In this document: positions 39,207 to 50,179 of the stretch, one piece after another
How positions within the stretch are numbered: position 1 is the first letter of the stretch
Layout of the letters: the number at the start of each line of letters is the position of its first letter
Assembly (NCBI GenBank): GCA_034190875.2
Contig: CM067357.1
Location: forward strand, 16,624,676-16,688,675
From: Urechis unicinctus
Taxonomy: Eukaryota > Annelida > Polychaeta > Xenopneusta > Urechidae
DNA length: 64,000 nt
Direction of reading: 5' to 3'
Notes under the pieces: generated by a model
The model's input: the letters and a program-made list of their open reading frames with translations, nothing else
What the model was told of the DNA's origin: nothing
Databases searched by the model: none
Position numbers and translations under genes: made by a program

Positions 39207-41507
39207 TGTAAATATGAAAACATCGTGTTTTATTTGCAAGCGAACACAGAATGGATTTTCGCAGATCAATTATGTCACAAATGAACGGTTCTATGGCGTC
39301 CACGTATCTCTGAAATTAACAACGCACTGCCTGTCACTCGCCTTTAGTTAGAGCGACGTGTCTTCTTGTTTGACTCGAATTGGAAGAAATTGTCAACGCT
39401 CAAACAGCAACATAAATCGTATAAAAAGAGTCTGTACCGAGCTGCATGCTTGCCGCAGATCGACCACCAGTTAACAAGGTCACACCAAACCAATGACTGC
39501 AAATATCAGATCGGCCCCGGACCAAGCGTTCGTAAATACAAGGAAAATCATCGTAATTATAACTATAGCTATCTTTGAAATCGTGCAATATTCAATAAAT
39601 GTTCATGATACTCATATCACGTTACTTGGCTTGAGTGTTACTACAAGCAGATATATCGTACAAGAAATGCATCAAAATAAGCACATAAAAGAGCACAAGT
39701 AAACACTATTCAAGCAATATTTTATTGCCGTGGTAAAACCCATCGTCTGTGCTGGCATAATGCGATCCAAGACTGTCACTTATAAAAACATTATTACAAA
39801 ATTAAACATATTCCAGATACACGTCATTCTGATACACTCATTTATAATAAAATGAGAGCAAAATAACGACGATTAAGGCACGGTGATACCATTAATGTTT
39901 GCAACCCACTAAACCGCAAGATGTTTCTCACCTGCTCGTTTGTGATTGACGCTCGTTCGGTCATTGAATTTCCAAACATGTTTGAGAAACAAAACAAGAA
40001 ATAGAATCCATCTTTTCACGATCAAACATTTAATATTACTTTGCATTGTAGTTAATATGGGGCCTGTCTTCAGCTATTATGCCGATTTCAAATCCAACCA
40101 ATGAATCTTAGGTGCCATATATATCTTTTCGAGTGGAAGTTAAGGGCCCAGACATTGGTGATATTTGTCTATTGATTGATGATCAGAGAGAGGCCTTTCT
40201 CTTGTGATGGACCCACCGATACTGTCCACTGCCGTATGTGTACCCATTTATAGAGTAGGTTTCCGAGTAAACATCAACTGGAATCATGCTCCCTTCTCTT
40301 AATAAGTAGCAGTATCACATCATATATAGTTCTTTATGAACTGAGAAATATGCCGGAAATGGTAACCTTGAGTATACCGCTGAATGGAAAAGAATATTCA
40401 TTTAATAAATTGACTATCAACAAGTCAGACCACAGTGTTCAAGCTACGCAATTGTTAGACCACAGCTCCCTCGCCTGCTTTGGATTTAATTTGACTTTTG
40501 GGTCGTCTGTATGACGCCCCACGATCTTACAAGCAGAACCCACTGATGAGTTTGCGAATCAAAGATGACACCGAAGCAATGAAGGAAATATAGAGCTATT
40601 ACTTTTCACTCCTATTCATGTCCACTCAACGCAGTAGACTACATCTATATCAGCTTATTATATTATGATCAATCGGATTGGGGTTTACTTGACACATCTC
40701 ATCGATTGAGCTTTATGTGTGCAATGGTTCTAAGGGAGAGTGATATGTGATATTGCGTGTTGACCGTAATATGCTTGTCACATAATCAATTGCACCAAGT
40801 AACCTCTTATGTTGGACCATTGTGGATAATGGCATTTCATCCGCATTCGCCATTTTCTGAAGACATAATTTATAGAATGACAATGCTGTTTTTGCTGAAC
40901 ATCAAAATAATCTAGCCTTAGTAAACATGTTTCGCAGAACAAATGCCATTTATTTCCGGCAAATTGCTGATTCATTACAATAATTAAAATTCTCATGGCG
41001 TACTGGAGACATTTAAGGGGTTCCTTGTGCGCAAGAAGCAAGGTCATTTCGGTGCATGTTATTGACAACAAAGGCCGCAATCATACACTGGACCAAAGCA
41101 ACTGACGACTAGATTTTATTTGTTGGGCTGTTTGGCAATATGGTCGTGTTAACATGACTATGCGATACTATTACATATGCACACATAACTATTATCATAA
41201 TTGGCTGTAATTGACTGGCATTTGTGGCAGCGTAGTTGTTTATTTCGCCTTCGAATGAGTTTCTTGCTCAATATTGTCAGCATGCTATCAATAAACATGA
41301 CTATTGAAAATAGTCTCACTCATGTATTTAATTTATTCAGACTATAGCTGTGTACTCCTATATTGTACCAGGCAACGTCACTACAACATTTCTTTGTTTT
41401 TGTACTGTCAATATATTTGCTATGCTCGGTGAATAATGTCACTGAGGTCTGTACATTGTGCATACAAATCAAATGTAATATGAATTATAGGTTTGCTGAA
41501 GTCGTTA
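39207..41507 (+). repeat. Large tandem unit, copy C (cut by assembly gap)
   Basis: Follows copy B with no spacer and matches it to the point where Ns begin, about 2.3 kb into the unit. A TTT insertion near 40888 distinguishes it. The missing second half would contain the AT microsatellite, a likely cause of the assembly break. Confidence 0.92.
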
Positions 41508-41607
41508 NNNNNNNNNNNNNNNNNNNNNNNNNNNNNNNNNNNNNNNNNNNNNNNNNNNNNNNNNNNNNNNNNNNNNNNNNNNNNNNNNNNNNNNNNNNNN
41601 NNNNNNN
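41508..41607. other. Assembly gap of exactly 100 N
   Basis: One hundred Ns, the usual placeholder for a gap of unknown size. It lies inside copy C, and the sequence to its right does not match the rest of the unit. So the true array may contain further copies. Confidence 0.97.
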
Positions 41608-42600
41608 AAAAAAGAACCTCGTTACAGCTCATCGTCAATAGCAACAGGTTTTTGATCTGGTCATTGAATGTTCATGTTGTTCATATGCGACAGTACAAAC
41701 AGGAAATACCGATTTTATGAACTTTCAAGGTGCGTGTGTGCGCGAGGGGGGACAGAGAGAGGGAAAAATGAGTAAAAGCGTGGTGGTAGGGGTGTTTGAC
41801 TGATTGAGGCTGGCACTGTTGAGCATTTACGCGTTAACCTGGATTGGCGCTTCAAGTCTTTTAGAGTTAAAGAAGCTTGAAGACTTGTAGTAATCTGTGT
41901 GCAAGTGTTAAACTACATCAACATCAGACATACAATTGCTGAATGTGTGTAAACATAGTGTAGATGACCAAAGCAGTAATCTTGTTGCTTTTTCGCCAGA
42001 TTAGCTTTTGCTGTTAGACGACACGCTGCGTTCTCTGATAAGTCTCGGTGGGGTCGCTATATTCTTATCTGTCTGTGTAATAAACCAACAGTATTCACCG
42101 TGAAAAGTTACCCGTCAGCCGGAAGTGTGATTAGGCTAGATCTACCCGTCCGGCCATAAAATCATCCGTCAGTGACGGGCGGACGGGTGGTAATTTCCAG
42201 CCCTGTAGATGCGTTACCAGTGTTACGTCGCTCGACCCTTCAGTTTGTCAAACGACAGATCCATCATACAAATGGTAATATTCATTGCCATGTACATTTT
42301 AATTATTTGTTAATCGATGCGACTCCCCCGGCTGTTGGTAGCGATTATAGAGCTTGGGGGTGACTGATTTTGTTCATATCCATTGTATCACATTGAAATT
42401 ATGCATCAAGATAGGTATACTCTAGACGGTTGTATGTGTAAACAGCATCCTTTCATCATATATAATACTATACCAATCACTTAACCCAGGTTCTAATACC
42501 TGAGGCACAACCTTGGCCGTATAAGCTATTCGTACCTCTTTGCCACCAACTGTGTCCACTAGAATATGCTTCAACCAACTTGTGCTGGCTTTCTTCTGCT
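41608..42600. other. Non-coding DNA right of the gap
   Basis: Unique DNA with a purine-rich bit near 41745-41770 and the CCGTC hairpin at 42144-42188. No gene recognised. Confidence 0.5.
42144..42188. other. Nested GC-rich inverted repeats
   Basis: Outer arms ACCCGTCCG (42144-42152) and CGGACGGGT (42180-42188) are perfect complements. Inside them CCGTCAGTGACGG (42166-42178) is a perfect short palindrome. CCGTC also occurs just upstream at 42110-42122. Confidence 0.7.
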
Positions 42601-42609
42601 ATAGGTTAT

Positions 42610-44628
42610 CTAACTTAGGTGCGTAGGATAATCTCTTTCAGGTAAGCAGTAAGTTACACAGCTGTCTTCTTTCTTTGACAGACAGACAGACAGGGAATTG
42701 CTTGTTTGTTGATGGAGGACACCTCGGTGAAACTGCATTTGCGACTTGATAGCTGACTTCTGAGCTGATACTCTATCATACGATGCAAGCATAATGTCTG
42801 TGTGGTCATGCGACTGCCAGAGACTACTGTGATGAATAATCCTACTCATACACTGTTCTCTTCCAGCAAGCTCTTCAGCTTCTTCCCTTTTTGCCATCTT
42901 TTCTTGGATAGTGAGCTTTCGTCAAAATTAATCATATTCCATGCAGTAGAAATTGATCTCTTACAAAAGGATTCTTATTTCTCACCTACAGCCTGCATAG
43001 CTGTTTGGATCGACTTCTATGTATCTGTTTTCATGAGAATCACAGTTGGCTTTGTGAAAGAGTGTACTGCCTGCCATTGCAGATGCAGGGACATACAGCA
43101 TCTTACTTTCAGTCAGAGTATCTGCATATTTGGATTCTTGATTTGGATCCTATTCCATGCTTTCATATTGAGCCAAACGCTGGTCACCGAGCTTGGGTAT
43201 GTTTGCTCTCTTGTCATATAGAAGGCTTTTAATACGCTTCTTAGTGCAGCAGAAGAAGCGAGCCACAACAGTGGCAATCTGCTTCCTGAGCCCATTTTAT
43301 CGTAGCAATTCAGGATGTGCTGACCCACATTTCATACCGTGTTCTTTCAAAACATCTGATCCTCTGATGTGTCCCAAACCGCTGTAGTTGGATTGCCTAA
43401 CTTTCTGACACCTAACACTTTCCGATTTTAGATATCGTGAGAAACGCATGATGTCTTCTGTCAAAGGTAGCATTTTACCTTATTTAGTTTGTTGTTGTTG
43501 ACGGTTCTTGATGCATTTGTGGAAATATAATCTTTCCACTTGAGTTCGTGCCATCTCGCAAATTCTGTCGCTTTAGTGAGCATTGTTTTCTTACCTTGAA
43601 TTATAGCCTTTCCTTTCACAATATTTGATCCCCCTGTGGTTGCGGGGGTGTAATAGGCCCGCTGTATCCTCCACTGCATGTCGTGAGAGGCATCTAATAG
43701 GGGGCAACCTGTTGGCCGTGGGTAGTGACTCGTGTCGGTGGAAGATGGGATCCAGGTGGTAGAGTAAAGCGGTCCTTGCGAGGGCTATATCTGAAACACA
43801 CCACTTTGGTTCGTATTTCAGCCAGACGAGAGGCTGGAATGGCCTGGTCCAGTCAATCGGCTGGTGGTGACTTGCCCTTGGATAATTGTTTCCATTTTTG
43901 TCTTTTCTTCTCCATTTTCATTTATCCTAGAAGGTGACTGCTTAATCAGGTCAATCCTATCTATTAATCTTTTTGGCACTATATAACACATGAGTGTTGG
44001 TGTGCTGTTAAACCCTTTACTTACCTTACTTACCTTCCACAATATTTGAACAGCGGTTGAGGGATTGACCCCATTTAAGCGCAAGGCATGGTAATTTGTA
44101 TGTGATTGTCACCGGTGCTGTCATCGACCGTTCCTAATAAAAATGCATGTAGCTGGGTCGTGACCCCCTGTGGTGCAGGGAGCAAGATTTTGCTACTGAG
44201 AGCGGGACGACCCTTTGCGACAGAACCCTCTGCCGCTGGGCATTTGTGCTTCCATAAGTCCGTTTTGACGAGGTAAATCAAGCAGTCTTTTCATGGAGCA
44301 TAGTCCTCAGGAATGGCCACCCTATTAAGCCAGTAACCTTCTATCAGTTCGCCTCATGCACAACTTCAACATTATTGTGATGGTTTCCAAGATTCCTCAA
44401 TTCTGTGAGTTTCAACTGTTTAGCCTGAGAATCTTTCTCCATGACATACTCAATTACTTGAGGCTCGTCTTTGTGCAAACTAACAAGATGCCTTGGGAGC
44501 TTTGCTTGTGGTTTGTCACAAAACAGGCAGTAGAACCTCTTGTTCCACGACCGCTTGTTGTTGTTGTCTGTCATTTGAATTGAGAGCGGTAAAAATCTGA
44601 CCCATTGAGTCATTGTGTTCGTTGACAC
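42610..44628 (-). pseudogene. Broken minus-strand relative of the zinc-finger / recombinase-like gene
   Basis: At 44344-44628 a frame encodes a finger of the same atypical type (CLFC-x9-H-x4-H) followed by a long basic stretch. Frames at 44075-44300 give a further finger remnant ending LWKHKCP, with a TGA where a Cys codon is expected. At 43461-43628 comes TEFARWHELKWKDYISTNAS, then a one-base shift near 43464, then LPLTEDIMRFSRYL, and GHIRGSDVL with a recombinase-like LRKQIATV near 43275-43290. From memory these blocks follow this order in one invertebrate family. The NARRGGE-type block is missing, so there is an internal deletion. A SINE-like element (43629-44037) splits it. Lower coordinates (42610-42897) encode a Trp-containing helical piece (LWQSHDHTDIML, then a QMQFHRGVL motif) that may be a further decayed exon. 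Confidence 0.6.
43629..44037 (+). mobile_element. SINE-like element with target-site duplication
   Basis: The element runs from the CCCCCTGTGG start through GCATGTCGTGAGAGG, GGCTGGAATGGCCTGGTCC, GCTTAATCAGGTCAATC and GTGTTGGTGTGCTGTTAAAC to a short ACCTT-repeat tail. The 12-base direct repeat CACAATATTTGA occurs at 43617-43628 and 44038-44049, as expected for target-primed insertion. It carries no protein and would rely on a LINE for movement. It interrupts the minus-strand recombinase-like pseudogene. Confidence 0.85.
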
Positions 44629-44639
44629 AAGACTTGATG

Positions 44640-45265
44640 TCTGTAGAAGAATATGGCATTTCCCTGGTTGCTCGCTGACCGTAACACGTGGCGTTCGAGG
44701 TATTGTTCAGATTAAGGGTATAACGGGTGTGTCATTGTCAAATAAGAATATGATCAGCACTTGGTTGAGACGGAACTCTTGTTACTCTAGGTACAATATA
44801 TAACTGAAACAAGTAATTGCAAATTAACTTCCATGTCGGGAATAAGTTAAATCCAAATGACGTATGGAATGTTGTTTTACCAACCATTCATATATGTTTC
44901 CTGACATGAGTCGTTACTGACAGAAGGTTGGTCTGAATCTTCTTTGTTCTGCAAATATTTTTCATTTATAGATAGATGGATGGATAAGGGATGAATGGAT
45001 GGATGGATTGGTCTTCTTGCTACCTGAAATGGTCCTTATGCCACCTACTCAGGGAGCAGATGGACCAGACTGGCATTTGCGATACTTAAGGGGTCCTTTC
45101 GCTACCTATCTTGGTCCTTTTGCTACTCTGTGCATTAAGTGCAGCCTCACAAATAATAATTTATAAAATCATGATAATTGGTAGACACATTACTTACATC
45201 CAATGGTATTGGCTCAGTTATAAAGCAATGCACTTATATGTGACAAAACATATGAATAACGCTTA
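44640..45265. other. Non-coding spacer with GATGGATG run
   Basis: Unique DNA with a short GGAT-type run at 44972-45008 and pairs of GGTCCTT..GCTACCT phrases near 45030, 45090 and 45112 that form a weak local repeat. No gene recognised. Confidence 0.5.
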
Positions 45266-45270
45266 TTATT

Positions 45271-45391
45271 CCATTTATCCTTGTAGACGGCTGCTTAATC
45301 AGGTCAATCTTATCTATTAACCTTTCATGGCACCATATAACACATAAGTGTTGGTGTGCCGTTAAAATCTATACTTACCTTACCTTACCTA
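45271..45391 (+). mobile_element. SINE-like family, 3' fragment
   Basis: Contains the 3' block GGCTGCTTAATCAGGTCAAT, then GGCACCATATAACACATAAG, GTGTTGGTGTGCCGTTAAA and a CTTACCTTACC tail. The 5' half is absent, as in 5'-truncated retroposed copies. Confidence 0.8.
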
Positions 45392-45399
45392 TTATTCCA

Positions 45400-45900
45400 G
45401 TATAAACAATATTAATTATCAAACAAATGATTCCACAAAGACACAAATTATGTATCTAATTATACATACATCGCAAAAATATTGGAAGATTCTGCAAGAC
45501 AAAGTTAATTAAAATGCAAAATATTATAAAACAGGAACGAGAGTCACAACACTGCACTGATATGTAAAGTATATGACAAAGATATCCATAACCATATTAT
45601 TCAAATGTAAACAATATGAAGCATTAAGTAACCATTCCATAAAGACCAAAACAAATATATCTAATTACGGTATATACATATCCTCATTATACTGAAATAT
45701 TCAAGACAAAATGGTAATCAAAGTGCAAAATGATTTTATGAAGTAGAGACACATCAGTTGCATCCAATAATATTGTAGCAATGCACTTTAACAACATCAA
45801 CCCACCATCCCTACCTGAAACCCATTCCTGCAATTTCTTCTCAACTTCTAAATGCAAACCATACAGAAAATTAGGTAATTTCTCATATTAAGTGCTCATT
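45400..45900. other. Non-coding AT-rich spacer
   Basis: Two paragraphs of similar wording (ATTATTC...TAAACAATAT and TTCCA.AAAGAC, near 45395-45440 and 45597-45650) suggest an old duplication. No coding signal seen. Confidence 0.4.
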
Positions 45901-45902
45901 AC

Positions 45903-46123
45903 CGGAACCTTCTAATCAAATCCCTCATTCGTCTGTATCGTTGAGGTAGTGATAGATCTGGCCACTTCAAACCTAAGTACTTAACAAAGGAGCTGTCCTT
46001 GGCCATTGTAGTTACACCACTCAAAGTTGTCCAACCACAACTAACACTTTTGCCCAGGTTGATGATGTAGCTCTTTTCACGTGGAAGGATTGCCCTTCTA
46101 TGTTCAACAGGTCCAACTTTTTT
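45903..46123 (-). CDS. Candidate minus-strand exon, unassigned
   Basis: Bounded on the minus strand by acceptor TTAATGCAG and donor GTAATG. It encodes 73 codons, including VEHRRAILPREKSYIINLGK and SSFVKYLGLKWPDL, without a stop. The phase is 0 on entry and 2 on exit. I recognise no domain. It lies upstream, in minus-strand order, of the recombinase-like pseudogene and could be an earlier exon of it, but no joining exon was found. Its acceptor coincides with the edge of the dispersed repeat at 46124, so it may instead be part of a mobile element. Confidence 0.35.
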
Positions 46124-46292
46124 CTGCATTAATAAACACAAGTACATTTCATCACTGAATTAAAACCTATATATTGTAATGTCTATGAAATATATTCACT
46201 GACAATGAAACGAAAATACAGGTGACAGCTAGATTAAGGCTATCACACAACAAATATGATGTAAGTCCTTTATACATGCATGCATGGGGCTA
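46124..46292. repeat. Dispersed repeat, copy 2 (partner at 24125-24312)
   Basis: Matches the 24 kb copy from TTTTCTGCAT through TTCACTGACAATGAAACGAA to ATACATGCATGCATG, with small indels. Confidence 0.8.
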
Positions 46293-46372
46293 TCATTAGT
46301 TGTATTGTGGGTGGGGGAAGGGGGAACATCGGATGTTTGGGGTAGGGACATAAAATATTGGTTCAGTGGCGG

Positions 46373-46874
46373 ATCCCCTTTGTGGGTCCCCCTGTGAGTG
46401 CTGGGGTAGAATATGCCCACTGTATCCTCCACTGCATGTCGTAAGAGGCGACTAACAGGGGGCAACCTTTTGGCCGTGGGTTGCGACTCGTGTCGGTGAA
46501 CACTGGAATTCATGTGGTTGAGTGGAGCTGTCCTTTTGAAGGCCGTATCTGCAATATACTACTCTGGCCCGGATTTCACCTAGACGAGAGGCTGGAATGG
46601 CCTGGTCCAGTCAATCCGCTGGTGGTGACTTGCCCTTGGATACTATTTGCATTTTTATCTTTTTCACCATCATCCACTTGTATGTCCCTCTTTTTTCCAT
46701 TTATCTTAGAAGGTGGCTGCTTATATTTCAAGTAATACAAATGGGTTTAATGTTTAGTTAGTTTTAACCCTTGACTTCTTCTTATCCTTTCGTATTCGTA
46801 TTTACCCCTCCTTAGTAGGCACCATATAACACATGAGAGTTGGTGTGCCGTTAAACCCTATACTTACCTTACCT
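46373..46874 (+). mobile_element. SINE-like element, long subfamily copy
   Basis: Shows the 5' block (GCATGTCGTAAGAGGCGACT), the middle block (GGCTGGAATGGCCTGGTCC) and the conserved 3' end (GTTGGTGTGCCGTTAAACCC). Between GGTGGCTGCTTA and GGCACCATATAAC it has an extra segment, AATGGGTTTAATG to TTACCCCTCCTTAGTA, that the copy at 43.6 kb lacks. The fragment at 47070 shares this segment, so it marks a subfamily. Confidence 0.8.
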
Positions 46875-47069
46875 TGAATAACAATCCCGAAATATGTCAA
46901 TACATTTGTTGACATATATATATATATGAATTGTTTGAAAGGATGAATCCATCCAAGATACTTGGATTCATAAGCGAAATTGGACTTTTTATAGATTTTA
47001 GATCGTACAATTCTCATTAATTCAATATAGTTTCAAATAATATAATTCAATTCATATAATTCAATTAAT

Positions 47070-47207
47070 ACTAATGGGTTTAATTTTTAGTTAGTTTTAA
47101 CCCGTGACTCCTTCTTATCCTTTCATACTCATATTTACCCCTCCTTAAGTAGGCACCATATAACACACTAGTGTTGGTGTGCCGTTAAACCCTATACTTA
47201 TCTTACC
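47070..47207 (+). mobile_element. SINE-like family, 3' fragment of the long subfamily
   Basis: Begins inside the AATGGGTTTAAT segment and runs through TTACCCCTCCTTAAGTAGG to the standard 3' end GTGTTGGTGTGCCGTTAAAC. It has no 5' half. Confidence 0.8.
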
Positions 47208-47214
47208 TTTTACC

Positions 47215-48175
47215 ACAATAGAACTGTAGGCATAATTTGCAGTAATATTGCCAATTGAGCAAATTGCTTTCATTGAGTTAGAATGAGTTATCACATTTCA
47301 GTAACTTGACTATATGTAAGTTATCAAAACATGTAATAGCAAGATTCAAGCAGAAACTTTTTGCAAACGTCAAGAAATAATCAAAAATAACTACAGTAGT
47401 CCCCTCTCTCCAATCCAGCAACCCCACTTTAGCCGACCTAGAAAAACTTGTTTATTTACCTATCTTAATATCCAGCGGCCACTTTTTGGGGAAGAAACCC
47501 TCAACCTCACCTCTCCCTTGAGGCCACTGCAGCCCATTTGAGTTAATTACTCAACAGTGGTTGACAGGCCTCTAAGCATCCTGAATAAGATGGTACGTAA
47601 GCGATAAGATAACCTATTCTTCATGCTTTCCTTGAATGGATTACAGTCATGTTCAACTAAAGCAAGCAAGCATCCTTTTGTCCATTATTGCATCTAAAAT
47701 TCTTTGCGAATGTATACTCCGGGCCGCTTGCCACCCTGTCAAACTTTCGAAATTCCCCAAAGATGTGTCTGTACAAGACTCTACCACTGTAAGGCGTTAC
47801 TGCAGCGACTTCACAGATAGCTGTCAGACTGTATTTCATTATTCTCACACCTGCATTGTGTAAGATGCTATAGATATAATACCGCTGATTTGGTAGCTAT
47901 GCCACAGCCAAGCTATAAAGCTATGATTGATAACACAAAACTTCAATGTTGGCTTATAAAGACGCAAGTTGACCAAAACGAAAAAGTAGCCATCTAAAAG
48001 AGCCCTTTTTTTTATGTATCATACAGAATGATCAACTTAAAGTCTCAAAACATGGTTCCTTGTACATCATTGGATTTTGACAATCCTATCATTCGGCTAC
48101 CCAGTTTACCTACACATTCCCCGGGCAGATACGAGATCGACTACTGATATCTTAACAGCTGCATTACCATGCCCA
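47215..48175. other. Non-coding DNA, nothing recognised
   Basis: Unique sequence between SINE-like copies. A 75-codon frame at 47636-47863 is unassigned and probably random. Confidence 0.5.
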
Positions 48176-48180
48176 TCTCC

Positions 48181-48526
48181 CTCCCCCCCCGTTGTGGGTG
48201 CGGGGGTAGAATAGGCTCACTGTATCCTCCTGCATGTCGTAAGAGGCGACTAATAGGGGGCAACCTGTTGGCCGTGGGTTGCGACTCGTGTCGATGAACA
48301 ATGGGATCCTGGTGGTTGAGTGGAGGGGTCCTTCTGAGGGCCATATCTGCAACATTCCACTTAGGCCCGAATTTGGCCTACACCAGAGGCTGGAATGGCC
48401 TGGTCCAGTCAATCGGCTTGTGGTGATTTGCCCTAGGATAATCGTGTCCATTTATATCCTTTTCAATTTCCTTTTTTCCTAGAAGGCGGCTGCTTAATCA
48501 GGCCAATCTTATCTATTAACCTTTCT
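48181..48526 (+). mobile_element. SINE-like element, 3' end missing
   Basis: Has the full 5' and middle blocks and the GGCGGCTGCTTAATCAGG segment. It stops at TATCTATTAACCTTTC, just before the conserved 3' end. It lies about 140 bases from the 3' end of the LINE fragment, so the LINE insertion or a deletion may have removed the tail. Confidence 0.8.
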
Positions 48527-48669
48527 GCTCCAAACGTGGAGGAGAGCAATATTGTGTCATCTGAATCTTGTAATCAAGCAATTGTCGCCTTTTCTTCAAC
48601 GGAAGATTTCTCATCATCAGGTAGTGCCTAAATAACAAGTTATGTTTGCAAAATATTATGACCGAAGTA

Positions 48670-50083
48670 TATTATTATTATATCATTTATTCGCAAATCA
48701 AAGTTTACAAAAAGATATATTAATTAAGCAATAAAAAAAAAAAAATACATGAGCACCAATTAGTTTGTACAAAGAAACACATGAAGCTCATCTGCCTCTT
48801 GCAGTGTTAAAGAAGTTAACAAACTGCCTTCGCGCTGCTGACCCAGTTCTTGCGAAGCGCATATTGTCGCCTTGTCTTCTGCTGATACTACATTAATATT
48901 TAAAAGCAATTCGCGTACATTATTAAGTTTACCTTCATTAATTAATCTTAGTTGTTGGTAGTCTAAATTTAGTAATGACAGACAAGATCTTACATTATTC
49001 GATACGACAGATGAGCTTACATTAGTGAGCATAGTAGCAAGTCGAACTTTTGGGTTGTTACTAACGGTGCATTTAACCCAAAAATTAACAAAACGTAACA
49101 ATAACTGAGTGCGTATATCTGGTCTGCCTACAAGCAGCGGTAAAAAACGAGACCTCGTTCTTCTATTAAGCTTAAGAACTCTCCTTACACACTTTCGCCA
49201 AGCAACACTTATTTTTTCAAGTGACTTTAAATCCAATTTCCATAAAGGACTACCATAGAACCTGTACAAAAGGTATCAAAAAGCCTAGTGCGAACGTCGG
49301 TGCGGCAAAAGCCGAATCTGGAGATCAAAATATTAGTACGATAAAACAATTCTCCTACAGCTTTTTCGATATTCGCATCGTTGTTATCATAACCAATATT
49401 ACTGCCTAGATGAACAACTTTAGAGTACTTTAGTAAAATAGCTCCATTCAGCCGTAATTCGAGATTGGTATAACATTGTGGAATATTGTAGCACAGCAGC
49501 ATACTTTTTTCACTATTGAACATTACATCGTATTCTTGTGCGTATTCTTCGCATATTGAAATCATAAGCTCGGCAGCAGTGACTGAGGGAGCAAGGAGTG
49601 TTAAGTCGTCAGCATATCCAAATGCACCCATAAACTGATGACCGACATGACAACCAACATTACTACGTTCAAGACGATTAAGCAGCTCATCGATATAAAT
49701 ACAGAAAAGAATCGGCGATAACACACCGCCCTGCTTTATGCCATTACTGCATTGGAATGCCTCAGACACATTAGAGCCCCATTTAACTAACAACGATTGG
49801 TTGAAATACATATAAAGGAGCAACTTTACAATAGTAGGACACAAACCTCTACGTATCAATAATTGAAACGATTTAACATAATTAACCCTATCAAATGCCT
49901 TCGATGCGTCTAGCGTCACAACATAACATGGCGATTTTTGATTGACATGTAAATCTATAATTTCTTGAAGTACATAGGTACACTGAGAAGTGGAATGGTC
50001 TGGTTTAAAACCAAACTGGAGGTGACTGGTGCTTATAACATTTGAATACTTAGACAAAATAACATCTAAAACCTACAACACAA
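48670..50083 (-). mobile_element. 5'-truncated non-LTR retrotransposon (LINE) with frameshift
   Basis: A minus-strand frame from 50083 to about 49262 encodes the reverse-transcriptase core: LDASKAFD, then GIKQGGVLSP, then GYADDL with the two catalytic Asp (about residues 49-56, 106-115 and 147-152 of the 276-codon open part). A one-base shift near 49262 moves coding to a second frame that continues with YGSPLWKL to the stop at 48760. This gives the thumb and C-terminal region (VLKLNRRTR, LPLLVGRPDIRTQLLL). A T/A-rich 3' region with AATAAATGATATAATAATA follows. The endonuclease half is missing, because similarity ends abruptly at 50083 against a SINE-like fragment. It is inactive. I cannot fix the clade by eye. 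Confidence 0.88.
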
Positions 50084-50176
50084 AAGGCGGCTGCTTAATC
50101 AGGTTAATCTTATCTATGAACCTTTTTTTGGCCACGTGAGTGTTGGTGTACCGTTAAACCCTATACTTACCTTACC
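50084..50176 (+). mobile_element. SINE-like family, 3' fragment
   Basis: AAGGCGGCTGCTTAATCAGG through GTGAGTGTTGGTGTACCGTT to CTTACCTTACC. It abuts the truncated 5' edge of the LINE exactly, so one of the two inserted at or beside the other. Confidence 0.8.
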
Positions 50177-50179
50177 AAT

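Noticed and set aside
29882-39702. Repeated short frames in the 4.7 kb units as a gene family
   Set aside because: Their similarity only reflects the recent DNA duplication. Copy A and copies B/C differ by frame-changing indels in one of them (30050 versus 34830), so no coding constraint is seen.
42802-43232. Plus-strand hydrophobic frames of 139 and 75 codons
   Set aside because: They lie opposite the minus-strand pseudogene, which shows recognisable family blocks. The plus frames show none.
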